Source of the DNA: Imbroritus primus
Lineage (GTDB): Bacteria; Pseudomonadota; Gammaproteobacteria; Burkholderiales; Burkholderiaceae
Direction: 5' to 3'
Assembly: GCF_964332355.1 (NCBI RefSeq)
Contig: NZ_OZ201293.1
Coordinates: forward strand, 1,116,001-1,180,000
Length of the DNA stretch: 64,000 bases
Shown here: positions 44,750 to 53,027 of the stretch, in pieces
Position numbering within the stretch: the first letter of the stretch is position 1
Layout: each line of letters opens with the position of its first letter
Translations under genes and position numbers: made by a program
Notes under the pieces: generated by a model
What the model saw: only the letters and a program-made list of their open reading frames with translations
Databases searched by the model: none
Told to the model about the DNA's origin: nothing

Positions 44750-45435
44750 AAGCCTGGCCTGCATTACTTGTGCTGTCCGCACTGGCAGGCGGGTGGCCTG
44801 CCACGTATGCCGCATCGCTGGACATTCCCGGCATGCGTGGCGGACCTGCCTCCGTCAGGGTAACGAGCATGAAGGAGGCGCGTTTCAAAGGCACAGTTCG
44901 CCAGCAGTTCGATTTCAGTTGCGGCTCGGCGGCTATCGCCACCTTGCTGACGTACCAGTACGGCCAGCCGATCAGCGAACAGACAGCCTTCACCGCCATG
45001 TATGCCGCGGGTGATCAGGAAAAGATCCGTCGCGAGGGTTTTTCGCTGCTGGATATCAAACGTTTTCTCGAGACACGCGGTTTCGCCGCGGACGGCTTCG
45101 AGCTCACGCTCGACAAGCTGGCCGAGGCGCGGCTGCCTGCCATCGTATTGATCAAGGAAAAGGGCTATCACCATTTCGTCGTCATCAAGGGCATGCGCGG
45201 CGAGCGCGTGCTGATCGGCGATCCGGCCTTCGGGACGCGTGCGGTCTCGCGCACGGCGTTCGAAGCGATGTGGGACAACGAGGTGCTGTTCGTGGTGCAC
45301 AACCGCCAGGAGCTGGCGCGTTTCAACCAGCCCGTGGACTGGAGCGTGGCGCCCCGGGCGCCTCTCGAAGCCGCGGTTCATCGCGACGGATTGTGGAACA
45401 TCACGATTCCGCGCCTGGGCCCCGGTGATTTCTGA
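44746..45435 (+). CDS. C39-like peptidase of the Fap-like cluster
   Basis: A 229-residue exported protein with a signal peptide (about 1-22) and a papain-like C39 domain. The catalytic Cys59 is in FSCGSAAIATLL, His143 in KGYHHFVVIKG and Asp159 in IGDPAFG, a complete triad. In Pseudomonas Fap systems, FapD has this domain and is needed for fibre export. C39 peptidases cleave after double-glycine leaders, and an RGG motif (residues 31-33) is in this protein's own N-terminal region. It is preceded by a 4-base overlap and followed by the small secreted gene at 45441. Confidence 0.8.
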   Translation: MKAWPALLVLSALAGGWPATYAASLDIPGMRGGPASVRVTSMKEARFKGTVRQQFDFSCGSAAIATLLTYQYGQPISEQTAFTAMYAAGDQEKIRREGFSLLDIKRFLETRGFAADGFELTLDKLAEARLPAIVLIKEKGYHHFVVIKGMRGERVLIGDPAFGTRAVSRTAFEAMWDNEVLFVVHNRQELARFNQPVDWSVAPRAPLEAAVHRDGLWNITIPRLGPGDF

Positions 45436-45440
45436 GGTGC

Positions 45441-45977
45441 ATGATGCAATTCAAATCTTCTTCACGGACATGGCTGGGCGGCATATGCATGCTGGCCGGA
45501 TGGCTTGTTCCGCTGCACGCCGGTGCCATGGATGCCGGCCATCCGATCAATGTGGCGCAGGGCTGGCACAAGGTCAGCATCGAACGGCTCGATACCATGC
45601 GCGGCGGTTTCGTGACACCGCAGGGACTGCATGTTGCGTTCGGCATCGAGCGCGCGATCTACGTCAATGGCGAGCTGGTGGCATCGGTGAACATCAGCAT
45701 TCCCGACCTGGGCCGCATCACGCAGGAACAGGCGCGCGCCCTGGCGAACGTCAACACCACCATGAATCTCGTCCAGAACGGCCCGGCCAACACTTTCCAG
45801 CCGGCATTGGAGAACCCGCTCACGGTTGGCACGGTGATCCAGAATACTTTGAACAACCAGCAGATCAGCAGCCTGTTGCGCATTGATGCCATCGTCAACA
45901 CGCTCGAGGGATTCAAGAACATGCATGCACAGACAGCGTTGAGCCAGGCGCTGGCCAACGTCACAGGAGGTCGCTGA
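45441..45977 (+). CDS. Second small secreted protein of the Fap-like cluster
   Basis: A 178-residue protein with a signal peptide (about 10-28, cleaved near HAGAM). The RGG motif lies at 54-56 (ERLDTMRGGF), followed by a short beta-rich domain and a Gln/Asn-rich C-terminal region (about 100-178). The position before the outer-membrane protein gene matches FapE in the Pseudomonas operon. I cannot align it with FapE from memory, so the equivalence is positional. Two ATG codons lie in tandem; GAGG favours the second (45444). Confidence 0.62.
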   Translation: MMQFKSSSRTWLGGICMLAGWLVPLHAGAMDAGHPINVAQGWHKVSIERLDTMRGGFVTPQGLHVAFGIERAIYVNGELVASVNISIPDLGRITQEQARALANVNTTMNLVQNGPANTFQPALENPLTVGTVIQNTLNNQQISSLLRIDAIVNTLEGFKNMHAQTALSQALANVTGGR

Positions 45978-46040
45978 CCCATCCGCAATGCCGCGGAGCG
46001 GCACTTGCCATCCATATCCGCTCGATCGGGAGAACGCATC

Positions 46041-47351
46041 GTGAACACAACAACGAGAAAGATGTCGGTTGCGGCCCTTGCGGCTGCTGGGCTGTGTGTC
46101 CCAACTGCCTATGCGCAGGAGGTGCGGGATCCGCTGATCGAGCTCGAGCAGCTCAAGCAGAGGATGGCAGAGCAGAGCGCCGAGATGGAAGCGCTGCGGC
46201 GTACGCTCGACGCGCAACAGGAGAGCCTGAATGCCTTCCGTCGCATGCTGCGTGACGATACGCTGTCGCACATGCGTGGCGGCATGGCCCCGGGGCGCAG
46301 CGCGGATGCTGGTGGCTGGGGCGCACCCATGCTGGCGCAGAACGCTACGCCACCCGATGGCGGGCCGGTTGGCCGCGCGCCGGAGCACGATGGCAGGCCG
46401 CCGGAGATCGCGCCCATCTTCGACCAGCCGGGCGTACTGACGCCGGCCCGTACGTTCGTCTTCGAGCCGTCCTTGCAGTTCGGCTACTCATCCAATAACC
46501 GGGTCGCGCTGGTAGGGTACACCATCATCCCGGCCTTGCTGATCGGGCTGATCGATGTGCGCGAGGTCAAGATCACGTCCCTGGTTGGCGCGGCGACGTT
46601 TCGCTATGGCCTGACCAACCGGCTGGAGATCGAGGCGCGCATTCCCTACGTCTATACCTCGAGTTCCACGGTCAGCCGTGAGCCATTCATCGGCACGGCC
46701 GGCGAACGGACCTTCGATGCGCGCGGCCACGCGCTGGGCGACGCAGAAGTCACGGTCCGCTACCAGATCAATGACGGCGGGGTCGACAAGGCATACTACG
46801 TCGGCTGGCTGCGCTTCAAGTCGCGTACGGGCAAGGATCCTTTCGAGGTCGAGACCGACTGCGTGACACGCTGTGTCGGCAATACGACCGGTACGGGCCT
46901 GCCATTGTCGATGCCGACGGGATCGGGCTTCTACGCGATCCAGCCTGGTTTGACCTGGCTCTATCCTTCCGATCCGGTAGTGTTCTTCGGCAGTGTCAGT
47001 TACCTCTACAACTTCAAGCGCAGTGGTGTCAGCCGGACAGTGGTCAATGGCGAGAAGGAGTTCATCGGCTCGGTCGCGCCGGGCGGCATTATCGGTTTCA
47101 ACTTCGGCATGGGGCTAGCACTCAACGACAAGGCTTCGTTCAGCATCGGCTATGACCAGAGCATCGTCGGCAAGACCAAGCAGAATGGCCAGACGGTGCC
47201 TGGCTCGGTCCGGACGGTATTGGGTACGCTGCTGGTTGGCTACTCGTACCGCCTGAGCGACAAGCGCACGCTCAACCTGGCAATTGGGGCGGGCCTGACG
47301 CGCGACACACCGGACCTGACCGTTACGCTACGCTTGCCGATGACGTTTTAA
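46041..47351 (+). CDS. Outer-membrane transporter, FapF-like
   Basis: A 436-residue protein with a signal peptide (cleaved near AYAQ, about residue 26), an N-terminal heptad coiled coil (about 31-72, IELEQLKQRMAEQSAEMEAL) and a C-terminal beta-barrel (about 150-436) ending in the C-terminal Phe typical of outer-membrane proteins. Coiled coil plus barrel is the arrangement of FapF, the trimeric secretion pore for Fap fibres. An RGG motif is at 79-81. The start is GTG 46041 with GGGAG eight bases before it. The gene's 3' end overlaps the convergent antiporter gene by 29 bases. Confidence 0.78.
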   Translation: MNTTTRKMSVAALAAAGLCVPTAYAQEVRDPLIELEQLKQRMAEQSAEMEALRRTLDAQQESLNAFRRMLRDDTLSHMRGGMAPGRSADAGGWGAPMLAQNATPPDGGPVGRAPEHDGRPPEIAPIFDQPGVLTPARTFVFEPSLQFGYSSNNRVALVGYTIIPALLIGLIDVREVKITSLVGAATFRYGLTNRLEIEARIPYVYTSSSTVSREPFIGTAGERTFDARGHALGDAEVTVRYQINDGGVDKAYYVGWLRFKSRTGKDPFEVETDCVTRCVGNTTGTGLPLSMPTGSGFYAIQPGLTWLYPSDPVVFFGSVSYLYNFKRSGVSRTVVNGEKEFIGSVAPGGIIGFNFGMGLALNDKASFSIGYDQSIVGKTKQNGQTVPGSVRTVLGTLLVGYSYRLSDKRTLNLAIGAGLTRDTPDLTVTLRLPMTF

Positions 47352-49062
47352 CGTGCGTGGCCATACCGTCGGACATGCGTTCGAGCACATGGTCCGTCAT
47401 GCCGGCAGCCAGTTCTTCCTCGCCGAGGAAGATACGGCCGGCATGCTCGCGTGCCAGCAGCGTGGCTTCTTCCTCGCTGTGGGTACGTACCACGGTTTCG
47501 ATGCCCGGGTTCAGCGTCCGTGCGATCTCGATCATCTGACGCACATGGAAGGTGTCGGGCGTAGCGATCACCAGCATGCGGGCGTGCACGATGTGTGCCT
47601 GAATGAGCACTGCGGGTTCGGCGGCATTGCCGGATACCGCCGGGATGCCGCGAGCACGCAGGGCCTCGACGATTTCCCGGTTCTGTTCTGCCACCACGTA
47701 GGGAATACCGTTGGTCGTCAGCGCGGCGCCGATGCGACGTCCGACGCGGCCATAGCCTACCAGCACCACCTGGTTGCGCAGGCTTTTCTGGTCGGTAGAC
47801 ATCGGCAGCTCGGCCAGCGGATCGTCGCGCTGCTCGAGCCGGCGCGCCAGCCCGGAGCGGGCGCGGATCCAGCGCAGCAGCGGTTCGATAGCCTGGAAGA
47901 CGAAGGAGTTGAGCGCAATCGAAATGAGCGCGCCGGCCAGGATCAGGCTTTGGCCCTCCACCGGCAGCAGCTTCAGGGCGACGCCGAGACCGGCGAGGAT
48001 GAAGGCGAATTCGCCGATCTGCGCGAGGCTTGCGGATACCGTCAGCGCGGTGTTGAGCGGATAGCGGAAGGCCAGCACCAGCAGGAACGCGGCAACGGTC
48101 TTGCCAAGCACGATCACGGCGATCACGGCTAGCACGTGCAGCGGTTCCTCGATCAGGATGCGCGGTTCGAACAGCATGCCGACCGAGACGAAGAACAGCA
48201 CCGAGAAGGCATCGCGCAGCGGCAGCGATTCTTCCGCGGCGCGATGGCTGAGGGCAGACTCGCGCAGGATCATGCCGGCGAAGAAGGCGCCGAGCGCGAA
48301 CGACACGCCGAACAGTTCGGTGGCGCCATAGGCGATGCCGATGGCGGCGGAAATCACGCACAGGCTGAACAGCTCGCGCGAGCCGGTGCGGGCGACTTGC
48401 CATAGCAGCCACGGGAACACGCGGCGTCCGACGACCAGCATCAAGGCCACGAAGGCAGTGACCTTGGCCAGCGTCCACAGGATGGTCTGCCACAGCGCGG
48501 TGTCCGGCTGTGCCGCTTCGCCCGGCACGCCGCCGCCAAGCGGAATCGCCATTGCCGGCAGCAGCACAAGCGCCAGGACCATGGCGAGATCTTCGACGAT
48601 CAGCCAGCCGACCGCGATGCGGCCATTCATCGATTCGAGGATGCCGCGGCTTTCGAGCGCGCGCAGCAGCACCACGGTACTTGCGGTCGACAGGCACAGG
48701 CCGAACACGATGCCTTCGCCGATGCTCCAGCCCCAGGTCCATGCCACGCCCATGCCCATCAGCGTTGCTGCGCCAATCTGCACGATGGCTCCAGGCAAGG
48801 CAATGCGGCGGACGGCCAGCAAGTCGTTCAGGGAAAAATGCAGGCCCACGCCGAACATCAGCAGCATCACGCCAATCTCGGCCAACTGCCCAGCGAGTTC
48901 GAGGTCGGCGACGAACCCTGGGGTTCCCGGCCCGATCGCGATTCCGGCCAGCAGGTAGCCGACAAGCGCAGGTATTCGAAGCTTCGAACAGATGAAACCC
49001 AGAATGAGCGCAAGGCCGAGGCCAGCCGCGATGGTCGTGATCAGCGATATGTCGTGAGGCAC
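47323..49062 (-). CDS. Kef/YbaL-type monovalent cation:H+ antiporter
   Basis: A 579-residue inner-membrane protein. About 12 membrane helices (to about residue 390) carry the CPA2 antiporter fold (LVGYLLAGIAIGPGTPGF, SLAQIGEFAFIL), then a cytosolic Rossmann TrkA-N domain (VVLVGYGRVGRRIG). YbaL/KefB-like proteins move K+ or Na+ out against H+. The start GTG 49062 is chosen since the sequence then aligns with the YbaL N-terminus (PHDISLITTI); a longer frame reaches 49164. It converges on the Fap-like cluster. Confidence 0.9.
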   Translation of the reverse strand: MPHDISLITTIAAGLGLALILGFICSKLRIPALVGYLLAGIAIGPGTPGFVADLELAGQLAEIGVMLLMFGVGLHFSLNDLLAVRRIALPGAIVQIGAATLMGMGVAWTWGWSIGEGIVFGLCLSTASTVVLLRALESRGILESMNGRIAVGWLIVEDLAMVLALVLLPAMAIPLGGGVPGEAAQPDTALWQTILWTLAKVTAFVALMLVVGRRVFPWLLWQVARTGSRELFSLCVISAAIGIAYGATELFGVSFALGAFFAGMILRESALSHRAAEESLPLRDAFSVLFFVSVGMLFEPRILIEEPLHVLAVIAVIVLGKTVAAFLLVLAFRYPLNTALTVSASLAQIGEFAFILAGLGVALKLLPVEGQSLILAGALISIALNSFVFQAIEPLLRWIRARSGLARRLEQRDDPLAELPMSTDQKSLRNQVVLVGYGRVGRRIGAALTTNGIPYVVAEQNREIVEALRARGIPAVSGNAAEPAVLIQAHIVHARMLVIATPDTFHVRQMIEIARTLNPGIETVVRTHSEEEATLLAREHAGRIFLGEEELAAGMTDHVLERMSDGMATHVKTSSASVA

Positions 49063-49282
49063 TATATATGGAATCCGAGGGCGGTCATGCGGAGACGAAG
49101 GCGGCATGCCGCTTTCGACAGGGAGAAATTTATTGTAACGGATGGAATTCGAAGCCGCCGACAAAAAAGTGGCGATTCAGCGGCACGTCATGATGCGACA
49201 CGCCATGGCGGCGCTGCATGGGCATGTCGCTGCAAGCGTAGCGGCGAGCGCCGCCTTGGGGGGAGGTGTGCAGGGCGCCTGA

Positions 49283-49618
49283 CTATTGCTTGGCCGGCAA
49301 CAGGATAGTCACCAGGATGGCGGCATCCTCCAGGGCTTCAAGTGCATGTGGAGTGCCGCCCAGCAGGAACAGCAGGGTGCCGGCCGTCATCTCCACCGAC
49401 CGCGCGCCGAGCTGGAGCCGGACTTTTCCTGCGAGACACTGGATGGTGACTTCACCGGCGACCTGGTGCTCGGGAAAGCGTTCCCCGCTGAGCAGCACCA
49501 GCCGCATCACTTCGAGGTGATCGGTCTTGAAGAACGCCTGGGTTGCCGTCTCGAGCAGCGAAGCGCCGTTGGGGTGGAGATCGATGAGCTCGCCAGGGGC
49601 GGCATGCGGCATGGCCAT
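49283..49618 (-). CDS. Cupin-domain protein
   Basis: A 111-residue single cupin (about 35-105) with the first motif partly degenerate (GERFPEHQVAGEVTIQCLAG) and the second as FLLGGTPHALEALEDAAIL. The metal-binding histidines are mostly present (His in PEHQ and PHAL). Small cupins of this type are common beside stress or metabolism genes, and their substrates are unknown. The ribosome site GGAGGAG fixes the start at 49618. It lies beside nnrS on the same strand. Confidence 0.8.
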   Translation of the reverse strand: MAMPHAAPGELIDLHPNGASLLETATQAFFKTDHLEVMRLVLLSGERFPEHQVAGEVTIQCLAGKVRLQLGARSVEMTAGTLLFLLGGTPHALEALEDAAILVTILLPAKQ

Positions 49619-49679
49619 GAGGTCTCCTCCGTGCAGGGTTGGTGTCTCTATTGAACCCCGGCGTGCACGGAAGTTCAAG

Positions 49680-50882
49680 TCAGCCTGGCTTGCCGTCCAG
49701 CCGCGGCCGGCTGAGCACCGGCCAGTAGCGGACGGCATAAATGCCAAAGCCGGCCGCCCACATCAAGCCCGAGGCGAGCATGGCACTGCCGTAGGCGGCT
49801 GGCCATGCGCCGCCGGCTACGCGCACGAAAGCGGCGCAGAGGATCAAGAGATAGGCTGTAATCTCCCAGCGGTCGGCGCGCAACGGACGGCCAGTGTGAC
49901 CGCGCGCGGTGCGCGTCATCATGCCGATCGTCATGGCGCCGATGGTGCCTGCCGTCAACGCATGCGTTGCCAGCACGGCAGGGACAAGGTGCAGATGCGC
50001 CAGTCCGCGCAGGACCAGGTGCACGACGAGCCATGCATAGCCAGCGTGCAGGATCCAGACCAGAGGCGTACGCAGCGTACGCCACGGTTGCCAGCCGTGC
50101 AGGCGCGCTGCATGAGCGGCAGCGGCGGCGAGCGCCAGCGCAGCCTGTATGCCCTCAGGCAAGGCCAGTACATGCGCGGCCAGCAAGGCCAGCAACAGAC
50201 CGAGTGCGGCACGCTCGATCCACTGGCGACGCGTGGCCCGCGTGCCGGGGACGCCGTTGTTGGTGAACATGGGGATGACACGGCCACCGATGACGGCGAT
50301 GATGAACAGCACCACATCGAGTGCGATATGGAGGCCATCCAGCGGTGAAATCGGCAGGCGGCCCGCCAAGGCCAGATGAAAGCTTGCGCTGGAAGCTGCC
50401 AGCGCGACCAGCAGGGCGATGAAGAAAAAATTACGCCGGTTACCGGAACGCCACAACGCCCCGGAGATGGCCCACGCCACAGCGAGCGGGAAAGCGGTAA
50501 CGGTCACGGCCGCAAGCAGCGGATATGGACCTGCGGCGAAGAATCGGCCGAGCAGCCACAGCGCGGCCAGTGCAGCCAGCCGCCAGCCATCAGGGGTCGG
50601 CTGGCCGGTCCAGGCGCGTACGGCGGTCAGCAGAAAGCCGGCAATGATGGCGAACGTGAAGCCGAATACCATTTCATGTGCATGCCACAACATGGCCGGC
50701 ATGCCGCCGGGCAGCGGCACGCCAGGCGCATGCGGTGAGAGTTGCAGGATCCACAGCAACATGCCGGCTGCACTCAGCAGCGCGCCCAGCAGGTAGAACG
50801 GCCGGAACCCGAGTGCCCACAGCGCGTGGCGTGCAGCAGGCTGGCGCGACATGTTAGCGCCGTGGGAAGTTGTCTCGTGCAT
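49680..50882 (-). CDS. nnrS: NnrS-family haem-copper membrane protein
   Basis: A 400-residue protein with 12 hydrophobic helices and the NnrS signatures LGFRPFYLLGA, WHAHEMVFGF and GGRVIPMFTNNG. NnrS proteins bind haem and copper and protect against nitric oxide and nitrosative stress. The start ATG 50882 is taken; a TTG six codons earlier is possible. It follows hmp by 21 bases and belongs to the NsrR-controlled unit. Confidence 0.93.
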   Translation of the reverse strand: MHETTSHGANMSRQPAARHALWALGFRPFYLLGALLSAAGMLLWILQLSPHAPGVPLPGGMPAMLWHAHEMVFGFTFAIIAGFLLTAVRAWTGQPTPDGWRLAALAALWLLGRFFAAGPYPLLAAVTVTAFPLAVAWAISGALWRSGNRRNFFFIALLVALAASSASFHLALAGRLPISPLDGLHIALDVVLFIIAVIGGRVIPMFTNNGVPGTRATRRQWIERAALGLLLALLAAHVLALPEGIQAALALAAAAAHAARLHGWQPWRTLRTPLVWILHAGYAWLVVHLVLRGLAHLHLVPAVLATHALTAGTIGAMTIGMMTRTARGHTGRPLRADRWEITAYLLILCAAFVRVAGGAWPAAYGSAMLASGLMWAAGFGIYAVRYWPVLSRPRLDGKPG

Positions 50883-50903
50883 GGCCTGTCCGGGTGTCAA
50901 AGA

Positions 50904-52109
50904 TCAGAGCAGGTGGTCGAGCAGATCGGGGCCGAACACTTCGCGGTGGATGCGCGTGGGCGGTACACCAGCGGCAACCAGGTCACGCCACTGTACCTGC
51001 ATGAACGGCAACGGACCGCACAGGTACACCGGTTGGTCGGCGTAGGCCCAGACCGGCAGCCGGGCGACATCCATCCGTCCGGCGAAGATGCCTGTGGACG
51101 GCTGCGCGGCGGTATCGAGCGTCTCATAGAATACGGCGGTCCGCAGGTTCGGCATGCGGGCTTGCGCGTCGGCCAGGTCCTGGCGGTGCGGATGATGCGC
51201 GGCATCCCGTGCGGCGTAGCCGAAGACGACTTCGCGCTGCGGGTGGCATCGGGCGATTGCGTTGAGCGTGCCGATCATTGGCGTGATGCCGATGCCGGCG
51301 GATAGCAGAACGATCGGCGTGGTGCTGCGCACGTCGGGCTGGAAGTCACCGAATGGCTTGGTGATGGCGAGCGTGCCGCCCACTTCGAGATTGTCGTGCA
51401 ACCAGTTCGACACCTGGCCGGCGGGCGTTTCCTGGCCGGCGACTTCACGCTTGACCGAGATGCGCAGCGTCGGCTGGCCGGGGGCGTCCGACAGGCTGTA
51501 CTGGCGCAACTGGCGCAGGCCGCCGGGCAGGTCGACGGCGACGCTCACATACTGGCCGGGAACGAAGTCGGGTGTCGCTTCGCCATCCATGGGCGCCAGC
51601 GTGAACGAACGCGCCAGCGTACCCTGGTTCTCGAGGCCCACCACGCGCATCGACTGCAGTGCGCCGGGAGCGGTGCCGGCGGCTTCGTACAGCTTGCGCT
51701 CCTCGGTAATCAGCGCATGCGCGAGCAGTCCGTAGGCTTCTTCCCACGCGCTCAGCAGGTCCGGCGTGGCGGCAGCGCCGAGGGTTTCCTGGATGGCGCC
51801 GAGCAGATGCCGGCCAACGATCGGATAGTGTTCGGCGGTGATGCCGACCGAGGCATGCTTGTGCACGATCCGGCTGACCACCGGGCCGAGCGCCGCTGCG
51901 TTGTCGATGTTTGCCGCATAGGCAAACACGGCCGATGCGAGGGATTGCTGCTGTGCGCCGCTGGCCTGGTTGCCCATGTTGAACAGGTTCGTCAGCTCCG
52001 GATGGGCGGCGAACATGTTGCGGTAAAACGTGGTGGTGATGGCCAGTCCATGTTCGCGCAGCACGGGAACGCTGGCGTCGATGTACGGGCGGGCTTCGGC
52101 GGACAACAT
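50904..52109 (-). CDS. hmp: Flavohaemoglobin, NO dioxygenase
   Basis: A 401-residue flavohaemoglobin that turns NO and O2 into nitrate. The globin domain (about 1-138) has the proximal His region HKHASVGITAEHYPIVG, followed by FAD (RQYSLSDAP, near 205) and NAD (LLSAGIGITPM, near 270) modules. The start is ATG 52109, with GGAG seven bases ahead. An NsrR-type palindrome lies just upstream, and nnrS follows on the transcript. Confidence 0.97.
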   Translation of the reverse strand: MLSAEARPYIDASVPVLREHGLAITTTFYRNMFAAHPELTNLFNMGNQASGAQQQSLASAVFAYAANIDNAAALGPVVSRIVHKHASVGITAEHYPIVGRHLLGAIQETLGAAATPDLLSAWEEAYGLLAHALITEERKLYEAAGTAPGALQSMRVVGLENQGTLARSFTLAPMDGEATPDFVPGQYVSVAVDLPGGLRQLRQYSLSDAPGQPTLRISVKREVAGQETPAGQVSNWLHDNLEVGGTLAITKPFGDFQPDVRSTTPIVLLSAGIGITPMIGTLNAIARCHPQREVVFGYAARDAAHHPHRQDLADAQARMPNLRTAVFYETLDTAAQPSTGIFAGRMDVARLPVWAYADQPVYLCGPLPFMQVQWRDLVAAGVPPTRIHREVFGPDLLDHLL

Positions 52110-52123
52110 CGTTTTTCTCCAAT

Positions 52124-52142
52124 GTTGCATATAAAATGCAAC
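52124..52142. promoter_or_regulatory. NsrR box before hmp
   Basis: GTTGCAT-N5-ATGCAAC, a close match to the NsrR palindrome, lies 14 bases before the hmp start. A sister copy lies before nsrR. Confidence 0.85.
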
Positions 52143-52191
52143 TTTAAGTACCTAAAAAAACCACGGTCGTCCGTGGCATGACAAACGGGTC

Positions 52192-52653
52192 TCAGTGCGC
52201 GGCGCTGGCCGTGCGACCCAGAAATTCCCGATGCAGGCGAATGATCTGGGCACCGGTGCCGGCCCCCACGATATCGCGCAACGTATAGCGGTTCATGGTG
52301 GCGTAGAACGCATCCTGGCCGGCACGCAGGGCATGGCGCAGCAGGCAGTCGCCGGACAGGGCGCAATCCAGTCCCTGGCAGTCGACGACTTCATCATCGC
52401 CTTCCAGCGCCCGCAAGACGGTACCGATGTGCAGCTGCTCGGCGGCAATGCCGAGACGGATGCCGCCGTGGCGGCCGCGTGTCGCATCCACCCATCCCAG
52501 CTTGGCCAGTGCACCCACGGCCTTGACCAGGTGGTTGTGCGGAATGGCGAACTGCTGCGCCACCTCGGCCACGGTGACCGGGGTGGTGCGGGCATCGCTG
52601 GCGAGATACATCAGCACTCGCAAGCCGATATCGGAAAAACGCGTGAGACGCAT
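52192..52653 (-). CDS. nsrR: NO-sensing repressor NsrR
   Basis: A 153-residue Rrf2-family regulator with a winged helix (about 1-80, MRLTRFSDIGLRVLMYLA) and the three-cysteine iron-sulfur motif DCQGLDCALSGDC (about 92-104). The cluster reacts with NO and the repressor leaves DNA. It is divergent in function from, but on the same strand as, hmp-nnrS, with boxes before both genes. The start ATG 52653 has GGAG six bases ahead. Confidence 0.95.
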   Translation of the reverse strand: MRLTRFSDIGLRVLMYLASDARTTPVTVAEVAQQFAIPHNHLVKAVGALAKLGWVDATRGRHGGIRLGIAAEQLHIGTVLRALEGDDEVVDCQGLDCALSGDCLLRHALRAGQDAFYATMNRYTLRDIVGAGTGAQIIRLHREFLGRTASAAH

Positions 52654-52685
52654 GACAGGCTCCGTGATGGCGCCATGATATTAAA

Positions 52686-52704
52686 TTTGCATTTTAAATG
52701 CAAC
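52686..52704. promoter_or_regulatory. NsrR box before nsrR
   Basis: TTTGCAT-N5-ATGCAAC lies 32 bases upstream of the nsrR start and matches the hmp box in spacing and half-sites, which suggests autoregulation. Confidence 0.8.
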
Positions 52705-52710
52705 ATATTC

Positions 52711-52743
52711 ATGTGGCTGTGATGTGGCTGTGATGTGGCTGTG
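52711..52743. repeat. Three tandem copies of an 11-bp unit
   Basis: ATGTGGCTGTG is repeated three times without change, right beside the NsrR box. The 374-bp gap to the LysR gene (52654-53027) holds no other supported gene. Confidence 0.9.
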
Positions 52744-53027
52744 TTGTCTCTGCACATCCCGACCACCGGTCCCAGCTGTCAGGTGGCCGTCGGACGCCGC
52801 CTTCCGATCGAAAGGCGGGGCTGCGCATACCGGTTTGCCTGGTCGGCAGGGTGTTCGTTCAACACCGGGCCACAGCGGTTGTGCCGTCGTGGGGTATGCG
52901 AAGCGTGTCGGCTGGTGTCATTACACGCCTGAACAATCCATCTGACAAATATAGAATGTCGCTAAAACTATCTTGAAAACAGATGGTATGCGTTATCCTG
53001 TGGTGGGTATGTCTTTTGGGAAGCCTC

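Noticed and set aside
52724..52945. Small open frames in the gap before the LysR gene
   Set aside because: No ribosome site, composition like random frames, and overlap with the tandem repeat; no support for a gene.
52938..52986. CCATCTG and CAGATGG inverted repeat 35 bp apart before LysR
   Set aside because: The half-sites are only 7 bp and the distance is large; it could be chance and nothing else supports a function.
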